From positions 2,163,734 through 2,227,733 of the forward strand of contig NW_009799100.1 of assembly GCF_000213175.1 (NCBI RefSeq): a stretch of 64,000 nucleotides of DNA. The letters run 5' to 3'. The notes beneath the pieces are model-generated. The model had not been told where the DNA came from and made no database searches. It saw only the letters and a list, made by a program, of their open reading frames with translations. Below are positions 47,534 through 59,747 of this stretch, in pieces (position 1 is the first letter of the stretch; each line of letters starts with the position of its first letter). The position numbers and the translations under genes were made by a program. This DNA comes from Neurospora tetrasperma FGSC 2508 (taxonomy: Eukaryota > Ascomycota > Sordariomycetes > Sordariales > Sordariaceae).

Positions 47534-48725
47534 ATGGCGTCCATGCTGGAATTTCGTACCCCGGGCTACAATCCTTACGCCGTCAAGTACTCCCCATACT
47601 ACGACTCACGCCTTGCTGTCGCCACTGCCGCCAACTATGGCATCGTCGGCAACGGTCGCCTCTTCTGCCTGGGCCTGAGCGCAGCCGGCGTCCAGTGCGA
47701 AAAGACCTTTGAGACAAACGATGCCCAATACGATCTTGCCTGGTCGGAGCTCAACGAGAATCAGCTCATTGTCGCTTGCGGCGATGGCTCCATCAAGCTC
47801 TTCGACCTGGGGGTGGAGAACTTCCCTGTCATGAACTTCCACGAACACAAGCGGGAAACGTTTTCGGTTTGCTGGAATCCCGTCACCAAGGACAGCTTCA
47901 TCTCGAGTTCCTGGGATGGCACCGCCAAAGTTGTATGTGCTCATCTCTTGTGTTCCTCCTACCTACCATCGTAGCATCATGGCCGATCGACTTGCGCGCT
48001 GGCTTACAATCCTCCTACTTTGTCTTCAGTGGTCCCCCACGCGCAACGCCTCCCTCAAGACCCTCCCCGTTGGTTGCTGCACCTACAGCACCTCCTACTG
48101 CCCCTCGAACCCCGCCCTCGTCTCCGCCGTCTCCGCCGACTCTTCCCTGCGCATCTTCGACCTGCGCACGCCCGTATCGGCCAAGTACCACCTGACCAAC
48201 GTGATCCCCGTGCACGCGCCGGCCACGGGCGGGTCGGGTTACTCGCGCCTTGCCGACGGTTCCATCTACTCGGGAACGGTACCAAACGAAGTCCTGACGC
48301 ACGACTGGAACAAATATAACGACACGGTGATCGCCACGGCCGGCGTCGATCGCGTCATACGCACGTTCGATATCCGCAACCCGGCCGGCGGTCCCCTGGC
48401 GCTCATGACAGGCCACGAGTACGCGGTCCGCCGCGTTGCGTGGAGCCCGCACGCCAGCGACATCTTGGTGAGCGCCAGCTACGACATGAGCGTGCGCGTG
48501 TGGACGGACGGATCCACGATGCCGCAGCACGTTCAGCCACCGGTACCGAGCGGGCGCCAGCCTGACACTGTCCGTGCGGGAACTCAGTTGGGCCTTATGA
48601 ACAGGCATACTGAGTTTGTTACGGGCGTGGATTGGTGTTTGTTCGGTGCAGGCGGTTGGTGCGCGTCGGTTGGCTGGGACGAGAGAGTGCTACTCTGGGA
48701 TGCTGCGTCCCTGTTGCGTGGATGA
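47534..48725 (+). CDS. PEX7: Peroxin 7, PTS2 import receptor (WD40)
   Basis: Two exons, 47534-47932 and 48030-48725, encode 364 residues, the usual Pex7 length. The protein begins MLEFRTPGYNPYAVKYSPYY, characteristic of Pex7, and contains six or seven WD40 blades, such as FSVCWNPVTKDSFISSSWDGTAKVW (formed over the splice junction), LVSAVSADSSLRIFDLR, DTVIATAGVDRVIRTFDIRN, AVRRVAWSPHASDILVSASYDMSVRVW and CASVGWDERVLLWD. Pex7 carries proteins with the N-terminal PTS2 signal from cytosol to the peroxisome together with a co-receptor (Pex20 in filamentous fungi). A longer Gly-rich loop (PVHAPATGGSG) interrupts the central blades. A second ATG at 47543 (Met4) is possible. The gene converges on the NTF2-like gene. 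Confidence 0.95.
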
Positions 48726-49467
48726 AGAAGCAGGTTGTTTGAAAAAGATGGAAAAACGTATTTTCTATCATTTTCGTTTTTTTTTTCTCGGAGAGTTGAT
48801 TGCTCAGGCGAATTTATGTGGCAAACCGCCCGATAGTAGAGGAGTGGAAGATATGAGGGCAAAATCAAGACCGATCGACTATCGGCTGCTGAGAATCATT
48901 GCATGCACAAAAGCGCCCCCAGCTGCGCAGCGATACCCCGGGGAGTTTTACGTCTACAAGGCGACATTATACGAACAGAACAGACATGGTGACAGCGGAT
49001 AGAAGATTTGGCCGAACGTGTTCCTTGGCTGGAGCTCACGAAAGCAGGAATTTAATCGGTACAGGAATTGGATTAAATTGACCGTCCCGACGAGAGGGTC
49101 GACCGGTACGGGAGAAGGGGCGGGAAAGAGACAGAACACAATTGTATAAGGCATCTACAGGGTTAGAAGAACAGTGTACCATGACTCGAGATGATGGTAA
49201 GCTCAAATCTCTACCCTTAGTATCGCCTTGCGTTGGTACCAGTGTATTAAAGGAATGCAGTCAACTTGAGTATACATATTAGTCCATGACTATCTCTCTA
49301 GAGTATTACCGATACAGCTGATGTCTCATCATCCTAAGTTGTGATGTAACATCCAATCTCTTCCATTTGGCTTGGATCTTCTCAATCTTATCTCTTGCAC
49401 CCCTTCCACTTATAGAATTTCTCGAGGGGTTCCCCGATATGGCTACAGACTCAACATCCTCGGAAAC
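48726..49467. other. Convergent 3' regions, no gene
   Basis: Sequence between the stops of PEX7 and the NTF2-like gene. A T-rich run at about 48775-48788 may belong to the PEX7 3' end. No supportable frame. Confidence 0.6.
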
Positions 49468-50587
49468 TCACGTCCACTTTGGCTTTCCGCCTCCCTCCCG
49501 TCTAATCCCAATAGCCCTGATCAATGGTTCAAATAGTACCACGCCTACCACGCACAAGATTGAGTTCCATACCTGAATGGCATACCACACCCACGCTCCC
49601 GGACTCGAGAACACAAATTTGAGCCAGTCATTCACCTGGTAAAAGTCTTCCTGCTTGGTGATTAGGTACCGCTTGCTGTTGTTACCTCCATTGAAACCGT
49701 CGACTAGTCTCTCTGCTTCCCCGCTTGCTCGAGCAGAAGCCACGGGGGCGTTCTCAACAGCAACAGGGTTGCTTGGGTTGGGCGGGTGAGCCATGGGGAT
49801 TCCCTCCTCCGTCTTCTCTGGTGTGGCGTCGCCGGCGGCTACCGAGGCGTAGCTGGGTCCTTCTAGGGAGCCTGAGTGGTCTGAGTCGTTGTCGCTAACA
49901 TGTTGTTTTGCCAAGGCGTTGTTGTTCTCGCTGAGAAGACGGCGGCGCGGGTTTCTGGACTTGTTGTGATTATTTTTGAACTCGTCTTCGCGGACGAGGT
50001 GAAGGACTGTGACGAGGCGGACGGGGGATCTGTGAAAGGGGAGGAACCATATGGAAAAGGTTTGGGCGACGTTGACGTAGAGAAGGGAAGATTTTTGGTC
50101 AAAGACTGGATAGTTGCAGAGTTCATTAGTTGTTCGAGCTTTTATCTAGGGCAGCGGTTTGCATGCTGATGTGGAGAGATGCACTTACCGGCTGATTCGA
50201 CTTCGATATCAATCTTGGGACTCAGAATCTTGTACCTGGAAGTACACTTTTAGTCTGCCTGTTCCTGGCTGTACATATTGGCGCATGGTATAAGGCCAAG
50301 GACACAGCATACCACTTATAGATGTACTGAATAATCTCTCGGGAATTCAGAAGGCCGTATCGGGGAATGTAGATATTGTCAAAATGGGGAACGCGGCAGA
50401 AGGGGTGGACGAACGACGCCGACGGCGTAAAGTAACGACTAAGGGTATCTTCTTGTTCTTGAGGGCTTCCCTGGCAAAGGGTGCCAATGACTCGGCGGAT
50501 GTCCTTCACTGTTGTTTTGGTTAATCATCATCGAGTCCCGTACTGCTTCTTCCGCAGCCCAAATTGGTGCTTACCTGGATGCTCCAT
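49468..50587 (-). CDS. SigF-like NTF2-like membrane protein
   Basis: Four exons (50587-50575, 50508-50313, 50235-50189, 50105-49468) give 297 residues. The N-terminal half matches the fungal proteins annotated SigF-like NTF2-like: MEHPVKDIRRVI, YFTPSASFVHPFCRVP, YIPRYGLLNSREIIQYIYKWYKILSPKIDIEVES and FSIWFLPFHRSPVRLVTVLHL. A disordered insert of about 85 residues follows. Then a conserved C-terminal part reads YLITKQEDFYQVNDWLKFVFSSPG and a hydrophobic segment (VWYAIQVWNSILCVVGVVLFEPLI), suggesting one membrane-associated helix. The molecular role of the family is unknown; NTF2-like folds bind ligands or partners in a cone-shaped pocket. The first coding exon is only 13 nt, so the start depends on family resemblance. 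Confidence 0.8.
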
Positions 50588-51534
50588 GTCGTGTGGTAGT
50601 ACTTGCAATTGCTGCACTGGAGTTGTCGTATACGAAGACGAGTCTTTGGATTGATTATAAAACAGAGTAGCGGCTTGAGCGATAATGTAAGTATATCCTG
50701 CAAAAAATAGGGAGTTGATTCCGAATGAACTAACAAGCAAATTTCACATGAAAGGTGGTTTAACTCGCTGGTGATGTCATTGAAAACATGGTGGGGAATT
50801 GGGCTTATTGGTTAGGTCGTCGGAAGGCGCCAATCCAGCACATTGCGGGGATCTCGGTGGGTAATCTGCCGCCCTGTTAGGCACGGCAGGAACGGGACAG
50901 GGGCGTCGGCATTTGCCTGTGTCAAGGGAAGTCGAGCCGTTAGATAGGGCAGCTGCATTGCAGCGCATGTGAATCATGTAAGTGCCCTACCCATCGTTAG
51001 GTAGGTAGGTAGGTTTACTCAGTACCCGACAGTAGCACCACATTGTGCGAGACCAGGGAATGAACAGAAACATGGAATGTTCCACCTATTTACCAATGTC
51101 GATAGGGCTACATACTATGTATTAAAATTTCAAGAGCAGGTGAAAGATAGGTGAGGCGCTCAAGACCCGCAATATCGATTCAAATGTTCCACTCCACTCG
51201 AAGGCTACAACTCCCCGCAACCATGATGTACATACTGCACATATGGCACATGACGGAGAATACAGGAAATATACAAGATTGAAATCCTAAGGACTCGAAG
51301 TATTGGCAATCTCCCAAGATCGTGTTCAGCCAAGAGTCTGGAGTGCACAGTATCCAATATTTCTCATACGGGTCTCAGTGCGTGCTTTTATCCAATCTCT
51401 CGAAACAAGTTGGATCCGTTGCAGAACTTCATCACTTGAAAGTTCATTATTTCCAAGCCTAGACCATCCAGCAGGATACATAACAATGCATCGCCCCCTT
51501 CGTCGTATCGTGTCACACAAAGCCTCGTTCCTCA
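50588..51534. other. Intergenic, no gene seen
   Basis: Promoter of the NTF2-like gene and 3' region of the next minus-strand gene. Includes an AGGT tetranucleotide run at about 50999-51015. No supportable coding frame. Confidence 0.5.
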
Positions 51535-52614
51535 TCACTCCCCATGTCGACCAATACTCCTCGACCTCCTTATCTCCCTCAACGGCTCATCCCCGCCCGC
51601 AAACTCACCTGGCCGAATGTCGCGATATCCTGAGCTCCTCCTCCGTCTCGGCGGCCCGGGAGGCGATGACACACTGCTCACATCCTCCTCAACCACAATC
51701 CTCTCTCTCTCATGAGGATGCGAAGGCTCCGAGGATTCCACCACAATCGGCCCTCTTTCCGGCGGTGACCGTGATCTCGCCGTCCTCGATTGCCTCCTCC
51801 TGCCCCTCCTCCTCTCCTCGACTACAATCCGCTCCGCAACCGCTTGTCCATGGCCATGTCCCTGTCCCATCGGCCGCGATTGGTGCCGCTCCTCCAGGAT
51901 AATACCGTCGCCATGTCCACGTCTGTGAGCATCGCCAGACCTACCCCGGCGATCCGTACGGCTTGTTTTGGTCCTGCGGATCTCCACCGTTTCTCCCCCG
52001 TCACCAGCCGAGGACGTAGACCGTGATCGGCGCCTGCTGCTCCTCCGATGTTTGTACATGCCACCGCGGACACCACCGCCAGCTTCGCTGTGTTGTGAAG
52101 AGCGATAGTGGTGCCGACTCCGCCGCGTCACTACCGACGCGGTTCCTCCGGATTCGCTGATCGCTGCTGAGTAACCGCCTAGGTTGATGCATGTGTAGAT
52201 GAGGAAGAGGATCAGGATGAAGCCGGCGACAGCGCCGAGGGTGATGCCCACCACGGCTCCTGGAGACGGACTCGAGTAGAGTGCACCGTAGTAAGCTGGG
52301 ATTGTGGAGGTTTCGGCGTATTGTCGCGGGAGTGCACGAGTGGATGGTGAGGTTTCGGAGAGGTGGGATCCTTCGATTGCAGGTGTTGTTGATGGATCTC
52401 CTGCGGCTGCGAAGGCTGCTATCCTGGCTACCTGGCCGTGTGCCGACGGAGGGATTTCCTCCCACTTCTCTTCAAGATGCAAAGTTGATTTCGGGGCTGG
52501 ATCGCGCTTATATATTGGCGTTGAAAGCTCGAGAAACTCTTTGACAACGGAGTCGAAATCGCTTTTTTGCGCTATTGCATCGCGTTGGTTCGAAAGTCGT
52601 TTCATTGGCGCCAT
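51535..52614 (-). CDS. Single-pass membrane protein with Arg/Ser-rich cytoplasmic tail
   Basis: A single ATG-initiated exon of 359 residues; no family name is recognised. Residues about 119-143 are a strong transmembrane segment (GAVVGITLGAVAGFILILFLIYTCI). The preceding 118 residues are mildly acidic and Ser/Thr/Pro-rich. The following 215 residues are dense in Arg, Ser, His and Glu, with repeated ERIVVEE/IVVE motifs and RRRRSSGYRDIRPGEF near the end. The small-residue-rich TM helix followed by a basic tail resembles SKG6/mid2-like fungal surface proteins, but there is no obvious signal peptide. Similar proteins are common in Pezizomycotina as uncharacterised. The frame is open for over 1 kb and the composition is consistent, so it is probably a real gene. 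Confidence 0.72.
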   Translation of the reverse strand: MAPMKRLSNQRDAIAQKSDFDSVVKEFLELSTPIYKRDPAPKSTLHLEEKWEEIPPSAHGQVARIAAFAAAGDPSTTPAIEGSHLSETSPSTRALPRQYAETSTIPAYYGALYSSPSPGAVVGITLGAVAGFILILFLIYTCINLGGYSAAISESGGTASVVTRRSRHHYRSSQHSEAGGGVRGGMYKHRRSSRRRSRSTSSAGDGGETVEIRRTKTSRTDRRGRSGDAHRRGHGDGIILEERHQSRPMGQGHGHGQAVAERIVVEERRRGRRRQSRTARSRSPPERGPIVVESSEPSHPHERERIVVEEDVSSVSSPPGPPRRRRSSGYRDIRPGEFAGGDEPLREIRRSRSIGRHGE

Positions 52615-53141
52615 CTGGATGGTTTACCCGGCTGACGAAGAGGTCAGATAGTAGGTCGGGCTCTCAAGGGTGCGCACTCAGTGGTGATTGTTCGTCTCGT
52701 TCTAATCCTTCGGTCCCGTCCGTTATTAAGTCCAATGCTTCGATCCAGCTCTCGCGTCCGTGGCGGGCAGACAAGCCGAGACGCGCAACTGCCACTGGCT
52801 TTCAGTCTCGAAACCAGCTCTCAAGCGTACGGTTGCGACACGAGCAAGGGTAGCAGAAATTGTGACGACCGAAAGTGAGGACCACTCAAGTGCGATGGAA
52901 AGAACCCCCCGGGATTATCGACAGATAATAGATGTTCGAGGGGAAATTTTCTAGTTTGCCTTGTGACGGAGGCGATGATCCAGTTGCTGTTACACCCAGA
53001 CACTGCTTGATGCCACACAAACTGAATGGCTCGGTTGGTCGCAGATATACCTCTTTGGCCTAACGGCTCCCTTCAAGCTGCTGAAGCTTTCAGCCTAGCG
53101 TTTTCGGCCGCGCACAGCAACTTTGCAACGGGAGATCAATT
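52615..53141. other. Intergenic upstream of the membrane protein
   Basis: Promoter and leader region for the minus-strand membrane-protein gene. Only short overlapping frames are present. Confidence 0.5.
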
Positions 53142-53498
53142 ATGCAGCCAACAGACGGAATAACGATGCAAGCTGGACTGCTGGACGACGACTATAGCAG
53201 GATTGTTCAACATCTAGGCATGACACAGCCTGATATTCCCGCGTACAAACTTGACGATGTCTTTGAGGCCTTTGTTGGTTACAGCCGAGGACGCGAGAAT
53301 TCCATCACGATAAGGGAGAAAGAAAGAGCGCGAGGATTTCGCAAGATGGAAGAGTACCTTCGCAGCACCGTTGTCGTGATGTGGCAGAGTGGAGAGCTTC
53401 CTGTCTGCTGTGGGAGGCTGGGGATGCGCCATCGGACCAGGGTTATCGTCGATTCGGCAGGGGTAAGCCGAAGCGCCAAGAATCGCATGACTGTATAG
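53142..53498 (+). CDS. Possible small hypothetical protein (118 codons)
   Basis: An ATG-initiated frame. The first 80 residues look protein-like (LDDDYSRIVQHLGM, YKLDDVFEAFVGYSRG, a charged REKERARGFRKMEEYL helix); the last 35 do not. No domain, signal peptide or splice sites are recognised. It lies between the membrane-protein promoter and the hamartin 3' end. It could be a small orphan gene, a decayed gene or chance. Confidence 0.28.
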   Translation: MQPTDGITMQAGLLDDDYSRIVQHLGMTQPDIPAYKLDDVFEAFVGYSRGRENSITIREKERARGFRKMEEYLRSTVVVMWQSGELPVCCGRLGMRHRTRVIVDSAGVSRSAKNRMTV

Positions 53499-53735
53499 TA
53501 ACAGTGAACAGCCTTTGGACACTCGGACGAAATGACTCGGGAATTTCAATTAGAGTGTTATCACAAGGAAGAAAAGACCATGCAAATCTTAAAGACTTCA
53601 GTCAATTCAAGCCAAGGGTATACTGTAGTAGTTGGGCCATAGCAGGCAAACAACAATATTGTTTTAAGGTCATGTTGTTACTGTGTGCCAACTTTCCCAA
53701 TTATGTTCCAAACTCCAGCATTGCTGTCGTGACAC

Positions 53736-56700
53736 TCACACAAAGCCCCTCATCCCCTTGAAGGCAGGAAGACTCGACTTTTTCTTCTCATGCTTATCTT
53801 CTTTCTTGTCCTTGCGCTCCTTCTTGAGAGCGTTCGCAAGTACCCCTGTTCCACCTCACAGTTAGCGGCTTTACTTAATCTAAACGTGGACAGAGATAGT
53901 GCCTTACCCTTTCCATGGTGCCTTTCGACAACTGGACTGGTTCTTTGAGACGAGCGACTAGACGTATCACCGCTCATTCCAGCTCCAGGAGGAGTTCCTG
54001 GACGGCGTATCGAAGTTGGTGAAGAAACAGAGCTTTGTCTTGTTGCTGGTATCAACGAGGGGGTAGCACTTCGGAAGATACCTTCGACACTATCTGTGTC
54101 AGAGAATCCTCGATTTACCGTTCGAGATATAATCGGACTGCCTGATCTAGGCGTCATTGCTTCCGACCCGTCATATAACAGAGCCGATTGACTCTCGTTG
54201 GCAAGGATTTTGCTGGACAGCTCTTCATTCGTAGACCTGAGATCCAGAAGAGACCCCTCCAACTCGGTACATTTTCGCTTCATTACATCGCATTCTCTCT
54301 GTAGCTCCATCTGCTTCGCTCTGCTTGTAGCGAGAGCGGATTCGAATACGGCCACCACATTGTCGACGTTCCTGCTTTGACTCTCCTTGACAACCTTGGC
54401 CAACTGATCACTGAGGTCTGCAATCCGCGATTCGTAGTGCTTCCTCACTCTCTCGATTTGCAGCTCGTGTGCGGTAACTTGCTGTGACAACTGCTCTGCC
54501 CGAGCTTCGGCTAAGGTAGCGCTCTCTATCGCTTGTTGCATTTTCAATTCCTTGCCGTGGTATGCACGCTCTGATTCGGTGAGACGCGCTACTTCACCCT
54601 TTAGCCTGTCGATCTCTTCTGTGCTAATGTCAATTGCCTCGTTGCTCTGCTTGTACTGCAGCATTGTTTTCTCGGCCAAGTCAGCAGCGCTACGCAGTCG
54701 CTCGCACTCTCTCTGGCACTCTTCAAGCTGGTGTGTCAAGGCGAGCTTTTCCGCTGCCCACTTCTTCTGTTCCTCGCGCAACGCCCGTAACTTGGTCGAG
54801 AGATCACTCTCCCACTTCTTAGCAATGCTTCTGCGGTGGTCAAACTCCTTCTTCACTTGTGCTTCGCCTCGTTTGGCTTCGTCAAGCCTTTGTCTCAGAC
54901 TTCGGTTTGCCATGACAAGATTCTGCGTCTCAGCTTCGGTGGCAGCTTCTCTGACTTGTTTACGACGCAGTTCCCCCATATGTATCATGTGTTGCTGCTT
55001 GATATATCGCTCAAACTGCAAATCATTGAGAAGTAACAGATTCTGGTGGTAGAGAAGCGAGACATAATTGTTTGCTTCACCAGCGGGCAGTGGTTGGTTG
55101 AGAGAATCAGACGATGTCTCAACCTGCCCTTGGCTTTTATCCTCTACAACCTCCTGGGTTCCGAGGGCTAGCGAGGGTACACTGGCATTTGCTAGTGACT
55201 GACGAAGCCCAGATATGCTGGCCTTATACGTGACAGGCCTATCATGGAGTTGCGTGTGTGGAGCCGACTGCAGTTGATGAGGTGAGAGGACAGGACTCTC
55301 AGCAACTTCCTGGCCACCAAGGGAAACCTGATCAGACAAATGATTTGTGCTATCAGCTTGCTGACTTGCAGCGTCGATAATCGGACCATGCAAAGAAGGT
55401 TCTCTAGATGGTTCAACTTGTGAGCGCACTATGCTGGGCGTGGACTCAACCCCCGATGAAACACCTCCACGGTCCAACGACCCATTGAGGATGGCCTCCA
55501 TGTCGTCTTCCCCAAGTTCTTCTCCAGCTACTTGATCCAAGCCCACGGGTAGTGGCGTGGTATTGCGAGCATCGGGAGAGTTGTGTTTAGACTCTAAGGA
55601 AAGAGCCATACACTCAGCAAGAACTTCATCTGCCTCGCTGTTAAGCCATCGGCTCATATCCGTCTTCTCCGAGTCAATTGTCAGGTTGTAGAAGTTCGGA
55701 TGCAAAAGGTGTTGTTTTCTGAATCTCTCGGACCTGTCCCGGATTTCCATGGCCTGGACATCGATATCGTCGTCGTTGTTCGCATGACGCAAGTATCTCT
55801 GTGGCTTGCGGATGTAGTCGAGAAAATTAATGGGATATAAGCCGTACAGAACAGTAAAATACCCTGATAGGTAGGGGATCGAGCTTCCGTCATGATCTGG
55901 ATCAAGAAGCACTCTCTCCCAGGTAACTTCACTAGATCCGCCTTCCGGGCCGATTTCGGTGTGCTCTTGCGCAAAATAGCTATCCCTATCCCAGAATAGA
56001 AGTCTAGCGTAAATGTTAAACAGTTTAGATAAGAGCGGTACGAGCGAGCTGGGTATGTAAGGCAGGAGCATGATTAACGCCACCAGAGCCATGGTGACAG
56101 TGGCTGTCGACTCGTCTTTTTGTAAAGAGTTCAGAATGTTGTTGAATAGTGGTGTTTGTAGAACAACATGAAGGTGTGGAGGTTGGCTCTGAACGAAATC
56201 GCATAGCAAGCTCAATGCAAAGTTACGATATTCTCTCTTGACGAAATACCGGTCCAAGCAAGTCATGAAGCCCTATTGAGCGATTAGTCAAGAGCAGCAT
56301 ACGCGAGGAAAAGGGCTAACGCCAACCTTGGGATCCTTCTTTCCGAAGGCCATTAAAGCCTTCTTCACCATACGGTCCTTGAAGTCCGCCATCGGAGCAC
56401 AGTTTATCTGGCTTGCACGGGCGTCCATCCATCTACTCAGCAGACGTTCAGTGAAGGGAGCAAGGCTAGCCTCAGACGAGTTTGACGATCCATCGAACTG
56501 GTCAATCATGAGCAGGTCCAATGTGTTCGAGGCAACTTCACGAGCCAAGCCCTTTTCTTGTCCGACATATTCCAAGACGGGGTCAAGAAGTCTATCCCAC
56601 CACTCGAAGATCCTGGCAGGCGTCTTCATGGCGGGACGAAGTTCCCGTAGAATCGCAAGAAAGGCGGCATATTTTTCGGGCTGGTCCTCGACGTTCTTGG

Positions 56701-56975
56701 TGTAGATGGCGAGAAGCTCCTCGTTCAACCGGTCTGCAGCTCCATCTTCGGCGTGCTCGTGCCGATCCAGATAATTGCTGATCAAAGTGGTGAGCTCATC
56801 GGGGAGAGGTAGGTTTGGTGTCTGGATGAAGCTAGTGAGAGCCTTGGTGAGATCCTTGGCAGACCTAGTTCACGATTATGGCTTGTCAGACTCTGCATCA
56901 ATCATAGGGACCTGTAAGTTGATGCTGGACAAGCGATCACTGGATGCTCGGGCAGACTTACCCAGATGAGGCCAT
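53736..56975 (-). CDS. tsc1: Hamartin, TSC complex subunit 1
   Basis: Four exons (56975-56962, 56864-56327, 56272-53908, 53845-53736) give 1008 residues. The N-terminal 350 residues are helical-repeat hamartin sequence: DLTKALTSFIQTPN, ILRELRPAMKTPARIFEWWDRLLDPVLEYV, FMTCLDRYFVKREYRNFALS, and YLSGYFTVLYGLYPINFLDYIRKP, a hallmark of Tsc1. A disordered Ser/Gln-rich middle part follows, then a long coiled coil at about 560-850 (for example SDLSTKLRALREEQKKWAAEKLAL). The end is basic and Lys-rich (ALKKERKDKKEDKHEKKK). Tsc1 stabilises Tsc2, the Rheb GAP that restrains TORC1, as in fission yeast; Saccharomyces lacks it. The first coding exon is only 14 nt and the last exon follows a 62-nt intron with a GCTAAC branch point. 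Confidence 0.92.
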
Positions 56976-58737
56976 CGTGATCGGCGGGGTAGCGAGCACA
57001 TGCACTCAAAAGTACGGTCCTGTCGCGTTTCGATGTTGGGAGCTTCCCGAGTCACCGTTGGTCATTGGTGCGCCCAGGGCTCTCGGAAAGCCGTAATACG
57101 GACCCGCTCGCTCTTGAAGCGGCAATCCAAGGATAAATGTTCCTGTGAGATCAGGCGATTGAAAGGGAATGACAGGAACGAAAAGCTGTTGAGTATGCGT
57201 GTTGGAACTCGGAGCACGATATGAGGGTCTCAGTGGTGTACCCAACCGAGGCTGGCGAATTGGATGCCACAATCTTCCGGCGATCACTCCCGCAAGGCTG
57301 CCAGACTGTCCCGCACGATCTGAGGCTGCTCGAGGCGGCTCCAGAAGTGGCGCTCTGCAACGGCCCCTCCTTTTCGCTTATCAGAACTGCACGCTTTTGA
57401 CAGAAGTCAGACCGACAGCTCTACCTAGCTTGAGATACCTATCTTGAAGTACCTAGGTATCTCCCACGGAGGAGCTGTATCAGGTACCTCTATGCTGTGG
57501 TGATGTTCTGCGTAACCGCGGCGGTAACCAGTTAGTCAGTGAAGCTCCAGCTCCCGAAACCTGAGATGCAACAGCGCGACACGGCAGTTGATCTCAATGC
57601 CTTGATCAGAGTGACGGGAGGTTCAAAGAAGGGAATGGCGTGTTCTTGCTCCAACTGCCTAGGCGGTCTAGGTGGTCAATTGTACCGTGATTTGAACTGA
57701 GCCAGGGGGCTTTGGTCGTCGTTCCTGTCTTGCCCTGTCGTCCCAGGGGTCACAATGGGATGTTTGGTCGCATAACGAGTGGAATCCATCCGTTGAATCG
57801 TGCCACTGCCTGCCCTGGGGTAGCCCTCTCGCACTGCAGGTGGCTCCCGAACACGTCCACTCCAATTTTCAACAGCTGTCCGGCATGCGGCACCTGCCCA
57901 AAGAACAGACCACACATCAGGTCGTCCAGCTCCACTACGACTGCGGGGCAGCTGCGATGGAAAAAGGACCCACCTGTCAGCAGGTGACCCCCGGTCGCTT
58001 CCGGGCTTGGTGCCCGTGCACCAAGCTCTTTTGGCTCAACCCTACCCCGCATTTTCAACGCACGTCAGGTCCCACCAAGTGGGGTTCTCGAACAACCTAA
58101 GCTCCAGGACCTGGAGGTCCAGCGGGGGCGGGTGGTACGACTGCCGCTACGGCACGCGCCATTCCTTTCTGAGGTGTAAGTGAGGTTTCATCCAATTCAC
58201 CATCGAGGTTCTCTGCCGCAAAGCTTGCCGGCCGCGGATGCAACCGACTGCTTGCGGACCGGAGGTGCACCTCATTGACTGGTACTCTGCTCTTCCCCGG
58301 AGAGGGAGCGGACGATCTGGGCTTTCATTTCCAGGTTGGTAAGTCTGAGCCCTTGCTCGATCCCCTCCTCACGTGAGGTGATCATCTGGCACGATGCCCT
58401 CTTTCTTGTGAGTGTAGTCATCGATGGCTCCTATCCCCCTCCTCAACGGGCTCTGTCCATTGAGGTACGTCTCGCCTCATTTAAGAAGGAGCTTCCCGTG
58501 CACCCCGCGGCCACCCATTTTGTCCTGTTCAGTCCATCTCACAAAGGTGATATCATATACGTCTCTACAAATTCATAGCAAAACGCGATCTTTGAGAGAG
58601 CATTCCATCCTCCAAGACATTTCACGATCCTCGAATTCTATCTTTGTCGGTAGTTCACGGCCTGCCACATCGTCAGACCATTGCAATCCATTCTTCTCTC
58701 TCACTTCTGACTTAAACACCACAACAAGGTCGTCAAG
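56976..58737. other. Divergent intergenic region, tsc1 and DJ-1-like gene
   Basis: About 1.76 kb between two outward-facing start codons. It must contain both promoters. Short overlapping frames on both strands are not protein-like. CCTAGGTA-type motifs cluster near 57427-57490. The last 300 bp is pyrimidine-rich and probably leader of the DJ-1-like gene. Confidence 0.5.
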
Positions 58738-59747
58738 ATGGCACACAAATCGTCTGCAGTGGCTGATGAGCCCATTGACGTTCTCTTCGCCCTGCATCCC
58801 AAGTTTAACCTCATGGACTTTGCTGGCCCTCTCGAGGTCCTTACCACCGCCCTGCACGAGGCCAATGATCCTTGTAAGTCAGCCATACGTCATACCCTCG
58901 ACCCTTTACGTATCTGTCGAGGACCAAATGGCTAATGTTAGGTTTATGATACAGCCTCCAGAGCCTTCGAAGTCACCGTCGCCGCCGGCGAGTCCACCGT
59001 TCTCTCAGACCAGGGAGTCGCCATCCAGTCCCAGATCACCTGGAAGGAGGCCCACGAGCGCCTATCAGAATTCGACGTTCTCGTTGTCGTTGGCGGCAAC
59101 GTTAATGACGCCATCCTGAAGGCCAAGGCCGAGCCCATGCCCCTCATTACTGCCTACTCTGAGATCCAGAAGGCCGATCCCACTCGCGAGCGTACCCTGC
59201 TTTCTATCTGCACCGGTTCCATCTTCTTGGCCGAACTTGGTATCCTGTCTGGTCTTTCTGCGACCACCCACCCTGACTATATGACCCAGTTCGAGAATCT
59301 CTGCAGCCACTCGGCAGTCCGTGATCTTACCGAGCGTACCGATGTCATTGAAGATGCCCGATACGTGGTGAACAACTTGCGCTTCGACATTGGAGACGAG
59401 GATGAGAATCCCTACGTGCGACGCAAATCTGACGCTGGCCGCCGTCCTTCCAATGCCCGGTGAGTGCTAATACCTTCATTCATCTAGCAAGAAACTCTAC
59501 TGAAACCGCTTACAGAAAGGGATCTATGTCCTTCAAGGGTGCGACACGTCGCGAATCTATTGCCCGCCGCGCAGCGATGCGCCTAGGTGGACTGCGTGTT
59601 ATTACGAGTGGGGGAGTGACCGCTGGCCTGGATGCAGCTCTGTATCTGGTCAGCGTTATGGTTTCTGAGGAATCTGCTAATGAAGTTGCCCGTGTCATGC
59701 AATGGACTTGGACCAAGGGCGTTGTTGTTGATGGTCTTGATGTTTAA
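58738..59747 (+). CDS. DJ-1/PfpI superfamily protein
   Basis: Three exons (58738-58873, 58955-59459, 59516-59747) give 290 residues. The protein has the DJ-1/PfpI fold: IDVLFALHPKFNLMDFAGPLEVL at residues 13-35, DVLVVVGG near 86-93, and the nucleophile elbow LLSICTGSIFLAELGIL with Cys131, followed by His151 in ATTHPDY. The C-terminal LGGLRVITSGGVTAGLDAALYLVS strand-helix is typical of the branch related to AraC-linked and isonitrile-hydratase-like members, where Asp and Cys act together. A charged insert of about 45 residues (ENPYVRRKSDAGRRPSNARKG onward) lies between the two halves of the last core unit and looks disordered. Substrate is unknown; hydrolase or stress-protein roles are possible. 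Confidence 0.87.
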
